Source: Schaalia odontolytica
GTDB taxonomy: Bacteria > Actinomycetota > Actinomycetes > Actinomycetales > Actinomycetaceae
Length of the DNA: 64,000 nt
Assembly (NCBI RefSeq): GCF_031191545.1
Contig: NZ_CP133472.1
Location: 1 to 64,000 of the forward strand
Reading direction: 5' to 3'
Shown here: in pieces, positions 1 through 18,147 of the stretch
Position numbering within the stretch: the stretch's first letter is position 1
Layout of the letters: each line of letters starts with the position of its first letter
Made by a program: the position numbers and the translations under genes
Notes under the pieces: model-generated
Told to the model about the DNA's origin: nothing
The model's input: the letters and a program-made list of their open reading frames with translations, nothing else
Databases searched by the model: none

Positions 1-12
1 TATTGGTTGTGT

Positions 13-129
13 TGTGGCGGTGTCCTACTCTCCCACAACCTGTCGGTTGCAGTACCATTGGCGCTGCCGGGCTTAGCTTCCAGGTTCGGAATGGAGGCTG
101 GGCGTTTCCCCGGTGCTGTGACCACCACA
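13..129 (-). rRNA. rrf: 5S ribosomal RNA
   Basis: Read on the minus strand this is a typical actinobacterial 5S rRNA: a closing helix of GTGGCGG-type sequence at both ends, the conserved CCGAACCTGGAAGCTAAGC core and a GGGAGAGTAGGACACCGCC 3' end. It lies about 110 nt downstream of 23S in the same transcript. The ends are estimated from the closing helix and could be off by a few bases. Confidence 0.93.
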
Positions 130-242
130 AGATTGTGTGTTCTTCCGTGTCCCACTGGTGTGTGGGTGTGGGTTGATCGTGGTTTGTATAGTGGTTGCGG
201 CGTTGTTCGCTGTTTTTGTGGGCCCGTTGTGTTGGGTGTTGT
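130..242 (-). other. 23S-5S spacer with 23S processing-stem arm
   Basis: This is the transcribed spacer between 23S and 5S. Positions about 168-225 are the reverse complement, with small interruptions, of about 3368-3428 in the 16S-23S spacer. The longest uninterrupted match is 16 bases covering GCAACCACTATACAAA. In the precursor RNA the two arms would close a long helix around 23S, the usual RNase III processing stem. Confidence 0.75.
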
Positions 243-5250
<5,008 letters not shown>

Positions 5251-5550
5251 AAAAACGTTAAAGCCCAGAAAAACCAACCAAACAAAACGCCCAGTCAGCA
5301 ATCCCAACCAAAAACACTCAAAAACAAAAAACAGGCATAAAAAACAAACAAACACACTATCGAGTTCACAAACAACACCCACACACCACAGACAACCAAG
5401 CCAAAACCCAGCGCCCACAGCAGTGAACCACCACCACAAACCCACAAACAAGCTCGCGGCGACAGGTGAATAATCTACCCACCCCCACACCCAAAGTCAA
5501 ACCAAAACACCGTGACCCCCACCACATACAACACAAACCCAACAAACACA
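5251..5550 (-). promoter_or_regulatory. rRNA operon leader with boxA-like antitermination element
   Basis: No protein gene lies in this 300-nt stretch between 16S and tyrS. The minus strand carries GTTGTTTGTGAACTCGATAGTGTG (read 5375 down to 5352), which resembles the boxA plus RNase-site block found in actinobacterial rRNA leaders. A related copy lies in the 16S-23S spacer. The strand is markedly G/T-rich. The rRNA promoters must lie here or upstream inside 5400-5550, but I could not pick a convincing -35/-10 pair. Confidence 0.6.
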
Positions 5551-5588
5551 ACGAAAAGAGGGCGCCCGACCTTCATCGAACGCCCTCT
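5551..5588 (-). terminator. tyrS intrinsic terminator
   Basis: An 8-bp stem AGAGGGCG/CGCCCTCT (5557-5564 with 5581-5588) lies 13 nt past the tyrS stop and is followed on the minus strand by TTTTCGT, a short U tract. It separates tyrS from the rRNA operon, which is transcribed in the same direction. Confidence 0.8.
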
Positions 5589-5600
5589 CTTGTAGAAGGA

Positions 5601-6863
5601 TTAGCTCAACTCAAGCACCGCAAGGTTCTTACGACCCTTACGAATGAGAGCCAGTCCACCAGCGAGAACGTCATCGTGGCCCAGAACTGCCTCGGGATCC
5701 TCGACCTTGACGTTGTTGATGGAGGCACCACCCGAGGAGATGGTGCGGCGGGCAGCGGTCTTGCCCTTTTCGAAACCAAGCGCGACGAGAGCGTCCGCCA
5801 CGGTCGACTCGCCGATGGAGAGGGACGCGCGCGGCAGACCTGCGGTCGCAGCGGCCAAGGTCGCCTCGTCGAGATCACGAATATCGCCACCGCCCCAGAG
5901 CGCGTCGGTTGCGGCGAGCACACGCTGGAGCTGGTCGGCGCCGTGAACAAGCTCGGTGACCGAAGCCGCCAGCGCCTTCTGCGCGGCCCGCTGATGCGGG
6001 CGCTGCGCAACCTCGACGGCAAGAGCCTCGATCTCTTCACGCGACTTGAAGGTGAAGATCTTGAGGAAGCGCACGACATCATCGTCAGCGACCTGCAGCC
6101 AGAACTGGTAGAAGGCGTAGGGAGTCATCATCTCCGGGTCGAGCCAGATGGCCCCACCCTCGGACTTGCCGAACTTCGTGCCATCAGCCTTGGTGATGAT
6201 CGGCGTGGTCATGACGTGGGTGTCGACGCCCTCGACTTTACGAATAAGGTCGACACCGCCCACCATGTTGCCCCACTGGTCATTACCGCCGGTCTCGAGC
6301 GTGCAGCCGTTACGACGGTAGAGCTCAAGGAAGTCGTTGGCCTGGAGGACCTGGTAAGAGAACTCCGTGTAGGAGATGCCCTCGTCCGACGCGATACGAC
6401 GAGCGACGATGTCCTTGTTCAGCATCGTGCCCACACGGAAGTACTTGCCGATCGTGCGCAGCAGATCGATCGCGCTCATCTCCTGGGTCCAGTCCAGGTT
6501 GTTCACCATCGTTGCAGCCGCGGGTCCCTCGAAATCGAGGAACTTCGAAATCTGCGAATGCAGGCGATCCGCCCAGCCCTTGACGACATCGGTGGACTGG
6601 AGCTGGCGCTCGCCGCTCTGACGCGGGTCGCCGATCTGCCCCGTCGCGCCACCTACAAGAGCAAGCGGGCGGTGCCCGGCAAGCTGCAGGTGACGCATGA
6701 CGATCAGCTGCACGAGGTGTCCATGATGCAGCGACGGTGCCGTCGGGTCATAGCCGCAATAGAAGGTGACAGGTCCGGCATTCAGGTGCTCACGGAGCGC
6801 CTCGAGGTCGGTGTGCTGCGCGAGCAGCCCACGCCACTGCAGTTCATCCAGGATGTCTGTCAC
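5601..6863 (-). CDS. tyrS: tyrosine--tRNA ligase
   Basis: Charges tRNA-Tyr with tyrosine in the cytoplasm. The 420-residue protein is the usual bacterial length. The class I HIGH motif appears as HHGH near residue 46, the tyrosine/ATP pocket as GGNDQWGN near 192, and the KMSKS loop as KFGKS at 230-234. An S4 RNA-binding domain follows at the C terminus (about 350-415). The start is GTG at 6863, preceded by GGAAGGAT on the minus strand. It sits 70 nt downstream of argH and ends at its own terminator before the rRNA operon. Confidence 0.97.
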   Translation of the reverse strand: MTDILDELQWRGLLAQHTDLEALREHLNAGPVTFYCGYDPTAPSLHHGHLVQLIVMRHLQLAGHRPLALVGGATGQIGDPRQSGERQLQSTDVVKGWADRLHSQISKFLDFEGPAAATMVNNLDWTQEMSAIDLLRTIGKYFRVGTMLNKDIVARRIASDEGISYTEFSYQVLQANDFLELYRRNGCTLETGGNDQWGNMVGGVDLIRKVEGVDTHVMTTPIITKADGTKFGKSEGGAIWLDPEMMTPYAFYQFWLQVADDDVVRFLKIFTFKSREEIEALAVEVAQRPHQRAAQKALAASVTELVHGADQLQRVLAATDALWGGGDIRDLDEATLAAATAGLPRASLSIGESTVADALVALGFEKGKTAARRTISSGGASINNVKVEDPEAVLGHDDVLAGGLALIRKGRKNLAVLELS

Positions 6864-6933
6864 GAAAATTATCCTTCCTTGCGGATTCGACGGGTCGTTA
6901 CGGTCTCAGTGTATCGGCTTGCGCGTGTGGGCG

Positions 6934-9760
<2,827 letters not shown>

Positions 9761-9776
9761 ACACGAAACAGTAGGC

Positions 9777-9810
9777 GAGGCGGGAGCGCCATTCGAAGCG
9801 CTCCCGCCTC
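9777..9810 (-). terminator. hairpin after argG
   Basis: A perfect 13-bp stem GAGGCGGGAGCGC/GCGCTCCCGCCTC (9777-9789 with 9798-9810) and an 8-nt loop, 50 nt past the argG stop. The U tract is weak. It sits directly upstream of the -10 of the next gene, so it appears to separate the two transcripts. Confidence 0.65.
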
Positions 9811-9859
9811 TTGAAACCCAACTGAGACATTCTCTGTGAGAACGCCCTCAACTGATCGT

Positions 9860-11080
9860 TCAGTACCCCATGTTCTGGCCAAAACGCACGTCGCGGGCAG
9901 CCGCAAGCTTCGACTGCAGACCGTAGATGTCGATGAAGCCACGAGAGGAGGACTGATCGAAGGTATCGCCGGTTTCGTAAGTCGCCAGGTTGAAGTCGTA
10001 CAGGGAGGACTCAGAGCGACGACCGTTGACTGTCGCGCGACCACCGTGCAGGACCATACGGATGTCGCCGGAGACGTACTCCTGCGTGTGCTCAATGAAG
10101 GCATCCATCGACTTCTTGAGCGGCGAGTACCACTGCGCCTCGTACACGAGCTCACCCCAGGTCTGCTCCAGCTGACGCTTGTAGCGGCGCTGCATGCGCT
10201 CCAGCGTTACCGACTCAAGCGCCTGGTGAGCTTCGATGAGCGCTACAGCTCCGGGGGCCTCGTAGATTTCGCGGGACTTGATACCAACGAGGCGATCCTC
10301 AACCATGTCGATACGGCCGATGCCCTGCGCGCCCGCGCGGCGGTTCATCTCCTGGATGGCCTCGAGCGGGGTGACCGCACGGCCGTCGATGGCGACCGGG
10401 ATGCCCTTGTCGAAGGTGATGACGACCTCGTCGGGCAGCGGCGGGTAGGTCGGATCATCGGTGTAGTTGTAGACATCCTTCGTGGGAGCGTTCCACAGGT
10501 CTTCCAGGAAGCCCGTCTCAATAGCGCGGCCCCACACGTTCTGGTCGATCGAGAAGGGGTTGTGCTTGGTCGTTTCGATCGGCAGGCTGTGCTTCTCGGC
10601 GTAATCGATAGCGACATCTCGCGTCAGGGCGAGATCACGAACCGGGGAGATGCAATCCATATCGGGAGCCATCGAGGTAATCGAGACCTCGAAACGGACC
10701 TGGTCGTTGCCCTTACCGGTGCAGCCGTGGGCGACGGTCGTCGCACCGAACTCGCGGGCAGCCTTCACCAGGTGCTTCGTGATGACGGGACGCGACAGAG
10801 CTGAAACCAACGGGTACTTGCCTTCGTACAGAGCGTTCGCCTTGAGCGCGGGCATGCAGTATTCTTCAGCGAACTCATCACGAGCGTCTGCGACGTACGC
10901 CTCGACGGCCCCACAGTCGAGGGCGCGCTGGCGAATGACCTCCAGGTCTTCTCCGCCCTGGCCGACATCAACGGCGACGGCGACGACCTCACGGCCGGTC
11001 TGCTCGCCGATCCATCCGATAGCGACAGAGGTGTCCAGACCGCCTGAATACGCCAGGACGACGCGGTCTTTGCTCGACAT
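9860..11080 (-). CDS. argG: argininosuccinate synthase
   Basis: Joins citrulline and aspartate with ATP use to give argininosuccinate, the step before ArgH. The 406-residue protein starts with the ATP pyrophosphatase P-loop [11 protein letters not shown] at about residues 9-19 and keeps the [13 protein letters not shown] block near 115-127. The ATG at 11080 is chosen over an in-frame TTG 15 nt upstream because GGAAGGA lies within that extension. It follows argR by 63 nt in the same direction, so the repressor and its target are probably one transcript. Confidence 0.97.
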   Translation of the reverse strand: MSSKDRVVLAYSGGLDTSVAIGWIGEQTGREVVAVAVDVGQGGEDLEVIRQRALDCGAVEAYVADARDEFAEEYCMPALKANALYEGKYPLVSALSRPVITKHLVKAAREFGATTVAHGCTGKGNDQVRFEVSITSMAPDMDCISPVRDLALTRDVAIDYAEKHSLPIETTKHNPFSIDQNVWGRAIETGFLEDLWNAPTKDVYNYTDDPTYPPLPDEVVITFDKGIPVAIDGRAVTPLEAIQEMNRRAGAQGIGRIDMVEDRLVGIKSREIYEAPGAVALIEAHQALESVTLERMQRRYKRQLEQTWGELVYEAQWYSPLKKSMDAFIEHTQEYVSGDIRMVLHGGRATVNGRRSESSLYDFNLATYETGDTFDQSSSRGFIDIYGLQSKLAAARDVRFGQNMGY

Positions 11081-11143
11081 GTGGGTTCCTTCCAATTGTT
11101 GGGTTCGTGGTGCCCGGGCGGACTCGGTAGAACGAGGCCGGGG

Positions 11144-11659
11144 CTAGTTTTCGGGGAGTGCGCCCGGCTCGGCGAGGGCAAGCAGCGATCGTTCGACGCT
11201 GGCCGCACCTTGTTCGCTGCGACAGATCACGAGGATCGTGTCGTCGCCGGCGATTGTTCCGGCAATCTCGTCGCGCCGCACAGCATCGATCGATGAGGCC
11301 AGGAGATTCGCGGCCCCGACCTGAGTGCGCAGGACCAGCTGGCTTCCCACCTTCACGGAAGTGACGAGGAGGAGCTGACACCAGCGCGCGAGGCGAACGT
11401 TGGCAGCTTCGGCATCGTGGGTGAGACCGCCATCGTGGTCGGGCACCGTGTAGATGAGCGCGCCGGAGGCGTTGCGGATCTTCGTAGCCCGCAGGTCCAT
11501 GAGGTCGCGAGACAGAGTCGTCTGGGTGACGTCAACACCCCGCTCGGCCAGCCGGGCGCGTAGGCCCTCTTGACTGCCGATGGATTCGGATGCGAGGAGG
11601 TCTCGGATCATTTCGTGGCGTGCACTCTTCGTGCTCGGAAAGGCGGATGCTGCACTCAT
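11144..11659 (-). CDS. argR: arginine repressor
   Basis: DNA-binding regulator of arginine genes. The 171-residue protein has the N-terminal winged helix (RHEMIRDLLAS... GVDVTQTTLSRDL, about residues 13-48) and the C-terminal arginine-binding, oligomerisation domain with GTIAGDDTILVICRS near 135-150. The start ATG 11659 is preceded by TATAAT with a 7-nt gap and no ribosome-binding site, which implies a leaderless message. Two further in-frame ATGs upstream (11665, 11677) lie in the promoter. It is followed by argG, and an ARG-box-like palindrome covers its promoter, so it is probably autoregulated. Confidence 0.95.
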   Translation of the reverse strand: MSAASAFPSTKSARHEMIRDLLASESIGSQEGLRARLAERGVDVTQTTLSRDLMDLRATKIRNASGALIYTVPDHDGGLTHDAEAANVRLARWCQLLLVTSVKVGSQLVLRTQVGAANLLASSIDAVRRDEIAGTIAGDDTILVICRSEQGAASVERSLLALAEPGALPEN

Positions 11660-11697
11660 ATGCATGATTATACGCATCAATGCATATAAATGAGCAA
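11659..11697 (-). promoter_or_regulatory. argR promoter with ARG-box-like operator
   Basis: On the minus strand TTGCTC (11697-11692), a 19-nt spacer and TATAAT (11672-11667) precede the argR ATG by 7 nt. The spacer and -10 are built from repeated ATGCAT/TATGCAT/ATGCGTATAA half-sites, which match the ARG box pattern of 18-bp palindromes rich in TGCAT. ArgR bound here would cover the promoter. Confidence 0.7.
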
Positions 11698-11738
11698 GCG
11701 GGCGAGGGACGTACCTCCCCCGCTTACTATCAGAACTG

Positions 11739-12227
11739 TCAGGCCGACAGCTCAGACGCGATGTGGTCAGCCCACTCGTCAATCACGTCCCAGTCACGGA
11801 AATCGCCCTCAACGACGCCGGCGAGGCGCGCGACCGAACGCTCACGCAGCGACATGAGCGTCGGCTTGTAGCGTCCAGGGAATGTACGCAGCTCACGGCA
11901 GTTAACGTGTGTGAGCAGCGGGCCGACTCGGCTGCCATCCTGCTCGGAATGCTTCGGAACCCCGTTCATGCCGACCGAGAAAGCCCAGACCTGCTTGGCG
12001 CGCAGCTCATCCTTGAAGCGCTCCATAAAGTCGTGGGCCTCGGGCATCCACTGGAGAATGTAGATGGCGGAGCCAACAATCACAGCGTCGTAACGTTCAA
12101 CCGTGGTCACGTCAGCGGGCGCGGCTCGATCAACGGTGAACCCCTTCGCTTCGAGGCGCTTCGCGATGGCGTCGGCGACCTCATCCGTCGCCCCGTGCTT
12201 TGATGCTGCAGTAACAAGGATGTGCAT
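11739..12227 (-). CDS. flavodoxin-domain protein
   Basis: A 162-residue single-domain protein starting MHILVTAASKHGATDEVA, the phosphate-binding loop region of flavodoxins, followed by the GSAIYILQW segment near residue 55-63 that contacts the flavin ring. It resembles the HemG/Flavodoxin_5 group, which includes protoporphyrinogen oxidases, but nothing here fixes a substrate. It is read from its own promoter: TACGAT lies 6 nt before ATG 12227 and there is no ribosome-binding site. It lies between pheT and argR. Confidence 0.8.
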   Translation of the reverse strand: MHILVTAASKHGATDEVADAIAKRLEAKGFTVDRAAPADVTTVERYDAVIVGSAIYILQWMPEAHDFMERFKDELRAKQVWAFSVGMNGVPKHSEQDGSRVGPLLTHVNCRELRTFPGRYKPTLMSLRERSVARLAGVVEGDFRDWDVIDEWADHIASELSA

Positions 12228-12248
12228 GTACCCATCGTAAAGCGAAGA

Positions 12249-12311
12249 CCGGTCGAATCGATGGGCACAACGCCCCAAATGAGTGGGGTGCCACACCGCT
12301 GATTCGACCGG
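12249..12311 (-). terminator. long hairpin after pheT
   Basis: An 11-bp outer stem CCGGTCGAATC/GATTCGACCGG (12249-12259 with 12301-12311) encloses GGCA/TGCC and CCCC/GGGG inner pairs. It starts 19 nt past the pheT stop and is followed on the minus strand by TCTTCGCTTT. Its distal arm also forms the upstream part of the flavodoxin promoter. Confidence 0.65.
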
Positions 12312-12329
12312 CCAGTCGCTCCGCGGACA

Positions 12330-14978
12330 CTAGGCGCGCAGCGACGCTCCCAGAACTTTTGCTGCCTTCGCGACGACCTGCGCGCGAACCTGCGACGACT
12401 CCTTCGCGGTCAGCGTGTGGTCTGCCGCGCGCAGTCGCAGCGCAAATGCAAGAGAACGGTGGCCCTCGGGCACCTGATCACCTTCGTAGATGTCGAAGAG
12501 CGTCACGGACTCAGCAAGCTGACCCGCACCCTGACGCACGATCTGCTCGACGCGCGAAGCCGGGATATCGGAGGGCACAACCAGTGCGATGTCTTCCTTT
12601 GCCAGCGGGAAGGTCGAGACTCCCTTGACCTGAATGGGAGCAGCACTCATCTGGGAAATCAGCGCATCCATGTCGATCTCGAATGCGCACGAACGCGCGG
12701 GAAGACCGAAGGAACGGCAGGCTGCAGGCGACAGTTCGCCGGCGAGCGCGACGTCCACGAGGTCTCGGCCGGCACGCACGAAGACGCGGGCCACGCGACC
12801 GGGGTGGAACGGCGCAACGGCAGCGGGATCCGTCGCCGGAGCAGGCATCGGAGCGCCCTTGTGCGCGGGCACCTCGTCCATCCACGCGCGCGTCACCTCG
12901 ACGCGTACGCCAAGGCCTGAGGCGACGCGACGCACATGCTCAAGAGCGTCCGCCCAATCGAACGCCCGAGCATTCGCCAGGACGCCGGCCGGAACGGCCT
13001 GGCCGGTCAGGACGCCGCCAATGTGCCAGGGCTGCGCCGGGATACCGGCTTCGAGCGCCGCAAGCACCTCATCGGAAGGCCGTTCGTCGGCACCGGGCAG
13101 GTCTGCCGGGACAGTTCCCGCTGGACGAGCAACCTTAGCGACTTCGAAAATCGCTACATCCGCATTGGATCGCGAGACGTTACGGCCAGCGACATCCAGA
13201 AGGGTGTCAAGGATCGTCGTGCGCAACCACGGTGCGTCATCCGCCATGGGATTACGCAGGCGCAGCGCCTCGCGGCGCGGATCGTCGACGGGAATGCCCT
13301 GACGATCCCAGGTATCGGACACGAACGGGTAGGACTCGACCTCGACCAGTCCCCCGTCAGCGAGCGCCGCTGCCGACAGACGGCGAGCCTTCTGCGCGGT
13401 CGTCAGACCGTGGCCTGCCGGGGCGGTGGGCATGATAACTGGAATGTTGTCGTAGCCGTCAAGGCGAGCGACTTCCTCGACCAGGTCAGCCGGCAGTGTC
13501 AAATCGGGACGCCACGAGGGAGCGGTAACCGTGAACACGCCGTTGTCGGGACCTTCCACGACACACCCGACCGTGCGCAGCAGCTCGGCGATGCGCTCGG
13601 GAGTATGCGCGACGCCGGTCAGGCGCTGCGCTTCACCGACGGGAAGCGAGATGACGACGTCCTCTCCACGCTCGTCCACGTCCGTCACGCCCTCGTCGGC
13701 CGTGCCGCCGCCGTACTGGACGAGCAGCTCGACGGCACGCTGGGCAGCCACCGCAGGGAGCTGCGGATCCGTACCGCGCTCGAAGCGCTTCGCAGCCTCA
13801 GAATGCAGCTTGTGGCGGCGCGAGCTACGGGCAACCGACACCGAATCGAAGTGAGCGGCCTCGAAGAGAACGTCGCTCGTGCCCTCGCCGACCTCGGAGT
13901 AGGCCCCGCCCATGACACCGGCGATGCCGATGATGCGAGAACCCTCACCCTCGGGCGAGTCAGTGATCAGCAGATCCTGCGGGTCAAGCTCGCGCTTTTC
14001 CTCGTCGAGGGTCACCAGCGTTTCCCCAGCGCGGGCGCGGCGCACGACGATCGGACCGGCCAGGTCGCCCAGATCGTAGGCGTGCATCGGCTGGCCAAGG
14101 TCGAGCATGACGTAGTTCGTGATGTCGACGGCCAAGGAGAGCGACCGCATTCCGGCGGCCTCGAGACGCTCGACCATCCAGCGCGGTGTCGGGGCGGAAG
14201 GGTTCGTCCCGCGCACAACACGTGCGACGAAGCGGTCCACACCAGAGCGGCCACGAATCGGGGCGTCGTCGGAGAACACGACCGGGAAGCCGCAACCGTT
14301 CGCGACCGCAGGCTCGCTCGCGATCACGCCGGGCAGGCCGGGGTCGCGGAAGGACGCGCCGGTGGAGTGCGAGTATTCACGAGCGATACCGCGCATGGAG
14401 AAGCAATACCCACGATCCGGGGTCACGTTGATCTCGAGGACCTCTTCGCCCAGGCCGAGCCAGGACACGATGTCGGTGCCGACGGCGGGGATCTCCCGGT
14501 CCGGGAAGTACTTCGGCAGCACGATGATGCCGTCGTGGTCCTCGCCCAGGCCGAGCTCGCGCGCGGAGCAGATCATGCCGTCGGAGACGTGACCATAGGT
14601 CTTACGAGCGGCGATCTGGAAGTCTCCTGGCAGGATCGCGCCAGGCAGAGAGACGACGACGAGGTCGTCGACGTCGAAGTTGTGGGCACCACAGATGATG
14701 CCGCGGCTCGGCAGATCGGAGGGCTCTTTTCCGGTGCCGGGAGCATCGTTATGCTCCCCCACATCCACACGGCAGTAGTTGACAATCTTGCCGTTCGATG
14801 CGGTCTCTTCCACACGGGTCAGAACACGACCCACGACGAGGGGACCGGTGACGCGCGCCGGGTGAATCTCTTCCTCTTCGAGGCCGACCTTCACGAGGGC
14901 GGCAGCAAGAGCCTCGGCGTCGGTTCCTTCGGCGACGTCAACGTGATCGGCCAGCCAGCTCAGCGGGACCATAGGCAT
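12330..14978 (-). CDS. pheT: phenylalanine--tRNA ligase beta subunit
   Basis: Beta chain of the alpha2-beta2 enzyme that charges tRNA-Phe. The 882-residue protein has the N-terminal tRNA-binding OB domain (about 40-170), B3/B4 editing domain with the GIAGVMGG stretch, B5, catalytic-like core and the C-terminal anticodon-binding domain (GVSTFPLAKEDIALVVP onward, about the last 95 residues). The ATG at 14978 is preceded by GGAAGGGG and lies 1 nt after the pheS stop, so the two subunits are translationally coupled. The gene ends at a hairpin. Confidence 0.97.
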   Translation of the reverse strand: MPMVPLSWLADHVDVAEGTDAEALAAALVKVGLEEEEIHPARVTGPLVVGRVLTRVEETASNGKIVNYCRVDVGEHNDAPGTGKEPSDLPSRGIICGAHNFDVDDLVVVSLPGAILPGDFQIAARKTYGHVSDGMICSARELGLGEDHDGIIVLPKYFPDREIPAVGTDIVSWLGLGEEVLEINVTPDRGYCFSMRGIAREYSHSTGASFRDPGLPGVIASEPAVANGCGFPVVFSDDAPIRGRSGVDRFVARVVRGTNPSAPTPRWMVERLEAAGMRSLSLAVDITNYVMLDLGQPMHAYDLGDLAGPIVVRRARAGETLVTLDEEKRELDPQDLLITDSPEGEGSRIIGIAGVMGGAYSEVGEGTSDVLFEAAHFDSVSVARSSRRHKLHSEAAKRFERGTDPQLPAVAAQRAVELLVQYGGGTADEGVTDVDERGEDVVISLPVGEAQRLTGVAHTPERIAELLRTVGCVVEGPDNGVFTVTAPSWRPDLTLPADLVEEVARLDGYDNIPVIMPTAPAGHGLTTAQKARRLSAAALADGGLVEVESYPFVSDTWDRQGIPVDDPRREALRLRNPMADDAPWLRTTILDTLLDVAGRNVSRSNADVAIFEVAKVARPAGTVPADLPGADERPSDEVLAALEAGIPAQPWHIGGVLTGQAVPAGVLANARAFDWADALEHVRRVASGLGVRVEVTRAWMDEVPAHKGAPMPAPATDPAAVAPFHPGRVARVFVRAGRDLVDVALAGELSPAACRSFGLPARSCAFEIDMDALISQMSAAPIQVKGVSTFPLAKEDIALVVPSDIPASRVEQIVRQGAGQLAESVTLFDIYEGDQVPEGHRSLAFALRLRAADHTLTAKESSQVRAQVVAKAAKVLGASLRA

Positions 14979-14979
14979 G

Positions 14980-16095
<1,116 letters not shown>

Positions 16096-16235
16096 TCATT
16101 ACTGCGCGCATCACGCGCACCGCGCACCATCCTACCCGTTCGTCTATCCTCACAGCTCACCGGATCCACGGGCGCGCTACCCTGTAAGACATGAATGCGC
16201 TCTCGCGCCGACCAACAGCTCACCGAAGGAATCCC

Positions 16236-17096
16236 GTGTCTCACATTACGCAACCGGAGAACGTGCCCACGGCCTCGTCGCAGACGCCCGCGCTCTTTTC
16301 CGCCAAGCGCGTGCGCATCCAGCACATCGCTCGCGCGAAGGCTGAGGGAATTCCCCTCACCATGCTCACCGCCTACGATGCGCTCACCGCGCCGATCCTC
16401 GAGGCAGCGGGGGTGGACATGCTCCTCGTCGGCGATTCGCTTGGCAACGTGATCCTTGGCCACTCCTCGACGCTACCCGTCACCCTGGAAGACATGGAGC
16501 GAGCCACAGCGGCCGTCGCTCGCTCAACCTCGCGCGCGATGATCGTCGCAGACCTTCCCTTCGGTGCCTACGAAGACTCGGTCGAGCACGCCTTTGCCTC
16601 CGCCACGCGCCTCATGAAGGCCGGCGCGCACGCCGTCAAGCTCGAGGGCGGCGAGAGCCGCGCCCACATCATCGCTGGCCTGGTCTCGGCGGGCATCCCC
16701 GTGTGCGCCCACCTGGGTTACACGCCCCAGTCGGAAAACACCCTGGGCGGCCCTCGTGTGCAGGGTCGCGGTGACGGCGCAGACGCCCTGCGTCGCGACG
16801 CCGAGGCCGTCGAAAAGGCCGGCGCATTCGCCGTCGTTTTCGAAATGGTGCCTTCCTCGATCGCCACCGAACTCACCCAGACGCTGTCGATCGCCACGAT
16901 CGGCATCGGCGCGGGCCCGAATACCGACGGCCAGGTGCTCGTGTGGTCGGACATGGCGGGATACTCGGACTGGACGCCTTCCTTCGTGCGCACGTTCGGG
17001 GAGCTGGGTCGTGCCCTGCACGACGCGGCTAGCGACTACGTCGATGCCGTGCGTGAGCGCAGCTTCCCGGGCCCCGACAACTACAAGAACGACTAA
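16236..17096 (+). CDS. panB: 3-methyl-2-oxobutanoate hydroxymethyltransferase
   Basis: First step of pantothenate synthesis: transfers a hydroxymethyl group from methylene-THF to 2-oxoisovalerate. The TIM-barrel protein shows the magnesium ligand region LLVGDSLGNV, the LPVTLEDME signature and the catalytic glutamate in AVVFEMVP. I start it at GTG 16236 with GAAGGAATCCC upstream (286 residues). The frame also has ATG 16191, which lies 7 nt after a TACCCT hexamer and could be a leaderless start giving 301 residues. map follows 27 nt later. Confidence 0.93.
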   Translation: MSHITQPENVPTASSQTPALFSAKRVRIQHIARAKAEGIPLTMLTAYDALTAPILEAAGVDMLLVGDSLGNVILGHSSTLPVTLEDMERATAAVARSTSRAMIVADLPFGAYEDSVEHAFASATRLMKAGAHAVKLEGGESRAHIIAGLVSAGIPVCAHLGYTPQSENTLGGPRVQGRGDGADALRRDAEAVEKAGAFAVVFEMVPSSIATELTQTLSIATIGIGAGPNTDGQVLVWSDMAGYSDWTPSFVRTFGELGRALHDAASDYVDAVRERSFPGPDNYKND

Positions 17097-17123
17097 CGCC
17101 ACCCGGTAGGAGGACGAAGATCC

Positions 17124-18008
17124 ATGGAAGCATCGCCACTCGCGCGACGTGCGCCCCTCGGTACGCTCAAGCCGGGCCGCATCTCGCCTATGCGCGCCGT
17201 ACCCGGGCACATCGAGCGCCCCGAGTACATGTTCCACGACGGACCCGAGCGCGTCACAGCCTCGGACATTAAGAGCCCCGAGACCATCGCAAAGATCCGC
17301 GAGGCAGGTCGCATCGCGGCCGGTGCCATCGAGGCCGTCGGTGCCGCCATCGCGCCGGGCGTGACCACGGAGGAACTCGACCGCATCGGTCACGAGTATC
17401 TGATCGCCCACGACGCATACCCTTCTTGCCTGGGCTACATGGGCTTTCCCAAGTCCCTGTGTTCCTCGATCAACGAGGTCATCTGCCACGGCATTCCGGA
17501 CGACCGACCGCTCGAGGACGGCGACATCGTCAACATTGACATCACGGCCTACAAGGACGGCGTCCACGGCGACACGTGCGCGATGTTCGAGGTGGGATCC
17601 GTCGACGAAGAGTCTCACCTGCTCATCGAGCGCACCAAGAACGCCATGATGCGCGGCATCAAGGCCGTGGGGCCGGGCCGCGAAATAAACGTGATCGGTC
17701 GCGTCATCGAGGCCTATGCGAAGCGCTTCGACTACGGCGTCGTGCGCGACTACACGGGACACGGTGTAGGCGAGGCCTTCCATTCGGGCCTGATCGTCCC
17801 CCACTACGATGCGGCCCCCGCCTACGACACGGTCATGGAGCCCGGCATGGTCTTCACGATCGAGCCGATGCTGACCCTGGGCACGGTCGAGTGGGAGCAG
17901 TGGGACGACGACTGGACCATCGTGACGGCCGACCGCTCGCGTACTGCCCAGTTCGAGCACACCGTTGTCGTCACCGAAGACGGGGCTGAGATCCTCACCC
18001 TTCCGTGA
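17124..18008 (+). CDS. map: methionine aminopeptidase, type I
   Basis: Removes the initiator methionine from new proteins, after deformylation by peptide deformylase (def is also in this window). The 294-residue protein has an N-terminal extension of about 45 residues rich in proline, as in actinobacterial type Ic enzymes, then the pita-bread fold with metal ligands in [34 protein letters not shown] and QFEHTVVV. The start ATG 17124 has GGAGGACGAAGATCC upstream. A strong hairpin follows the stop. Confidence 0.96.
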   Translation: MEASPLARRAPLGTLKPGRISPMRAVPGHIERPEYMFHDGPERVTASDIKSPETIAKIREAGRIAAGAIEAVGAAIAPGVTTEELDRIGHEYLIAHDAYPSCLGYMGFPKSLCSSINEVICHGIPDDRPLEDGDIVNIDITAYKDGVHGDTCAMFEVGSVDEESHLLIERTKNAMMRGIKAVGPGREINVIGRVIEAYAKRFDYGVVRDYTGHGVGEAFHSGLIVPHYDAAPAYDTVMEPGMVFTIEPMLTLGTVEWEQWDDDWTIVTADRSRTAQFEHTVVVTEDGAEILTLP

Positions 18009-18020
18009 CGGTGATCTTTC

Positions 18021-18060
18021 GAGGCCCGCCCTCAGGCTCTCACAGTCTGAGGCGGGCCTC
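18021..18060 (+). terminator. terminator after map
   Basis: A GC-rich stem GAGGCCCGCCCTCAG/CTGAGGCGGGCCTC with one mismatch/bulge, spanning 18021-18060, 13 nt after the map stop. The U tract is weak (GCTATT). A separate ppgK promoter should lie in 18060-18140. Confidence 0.75.
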
Positions 18061-18147
18061 GCTATTAGTCGTGACATCCCATACAATTCGGGTACGGCGG
18101 GCTTCAGGGGCCCGCTGACAACAGATTGTCTTACCCGAGGAGGGGTC

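Noticed and set aside
17965-18147. Longer ppgK start
   Set aside because: The extension would overlap the end of map and run through a strong hairpin, while ATG 18148 has a good ribosome-binding site and the family N terminus.
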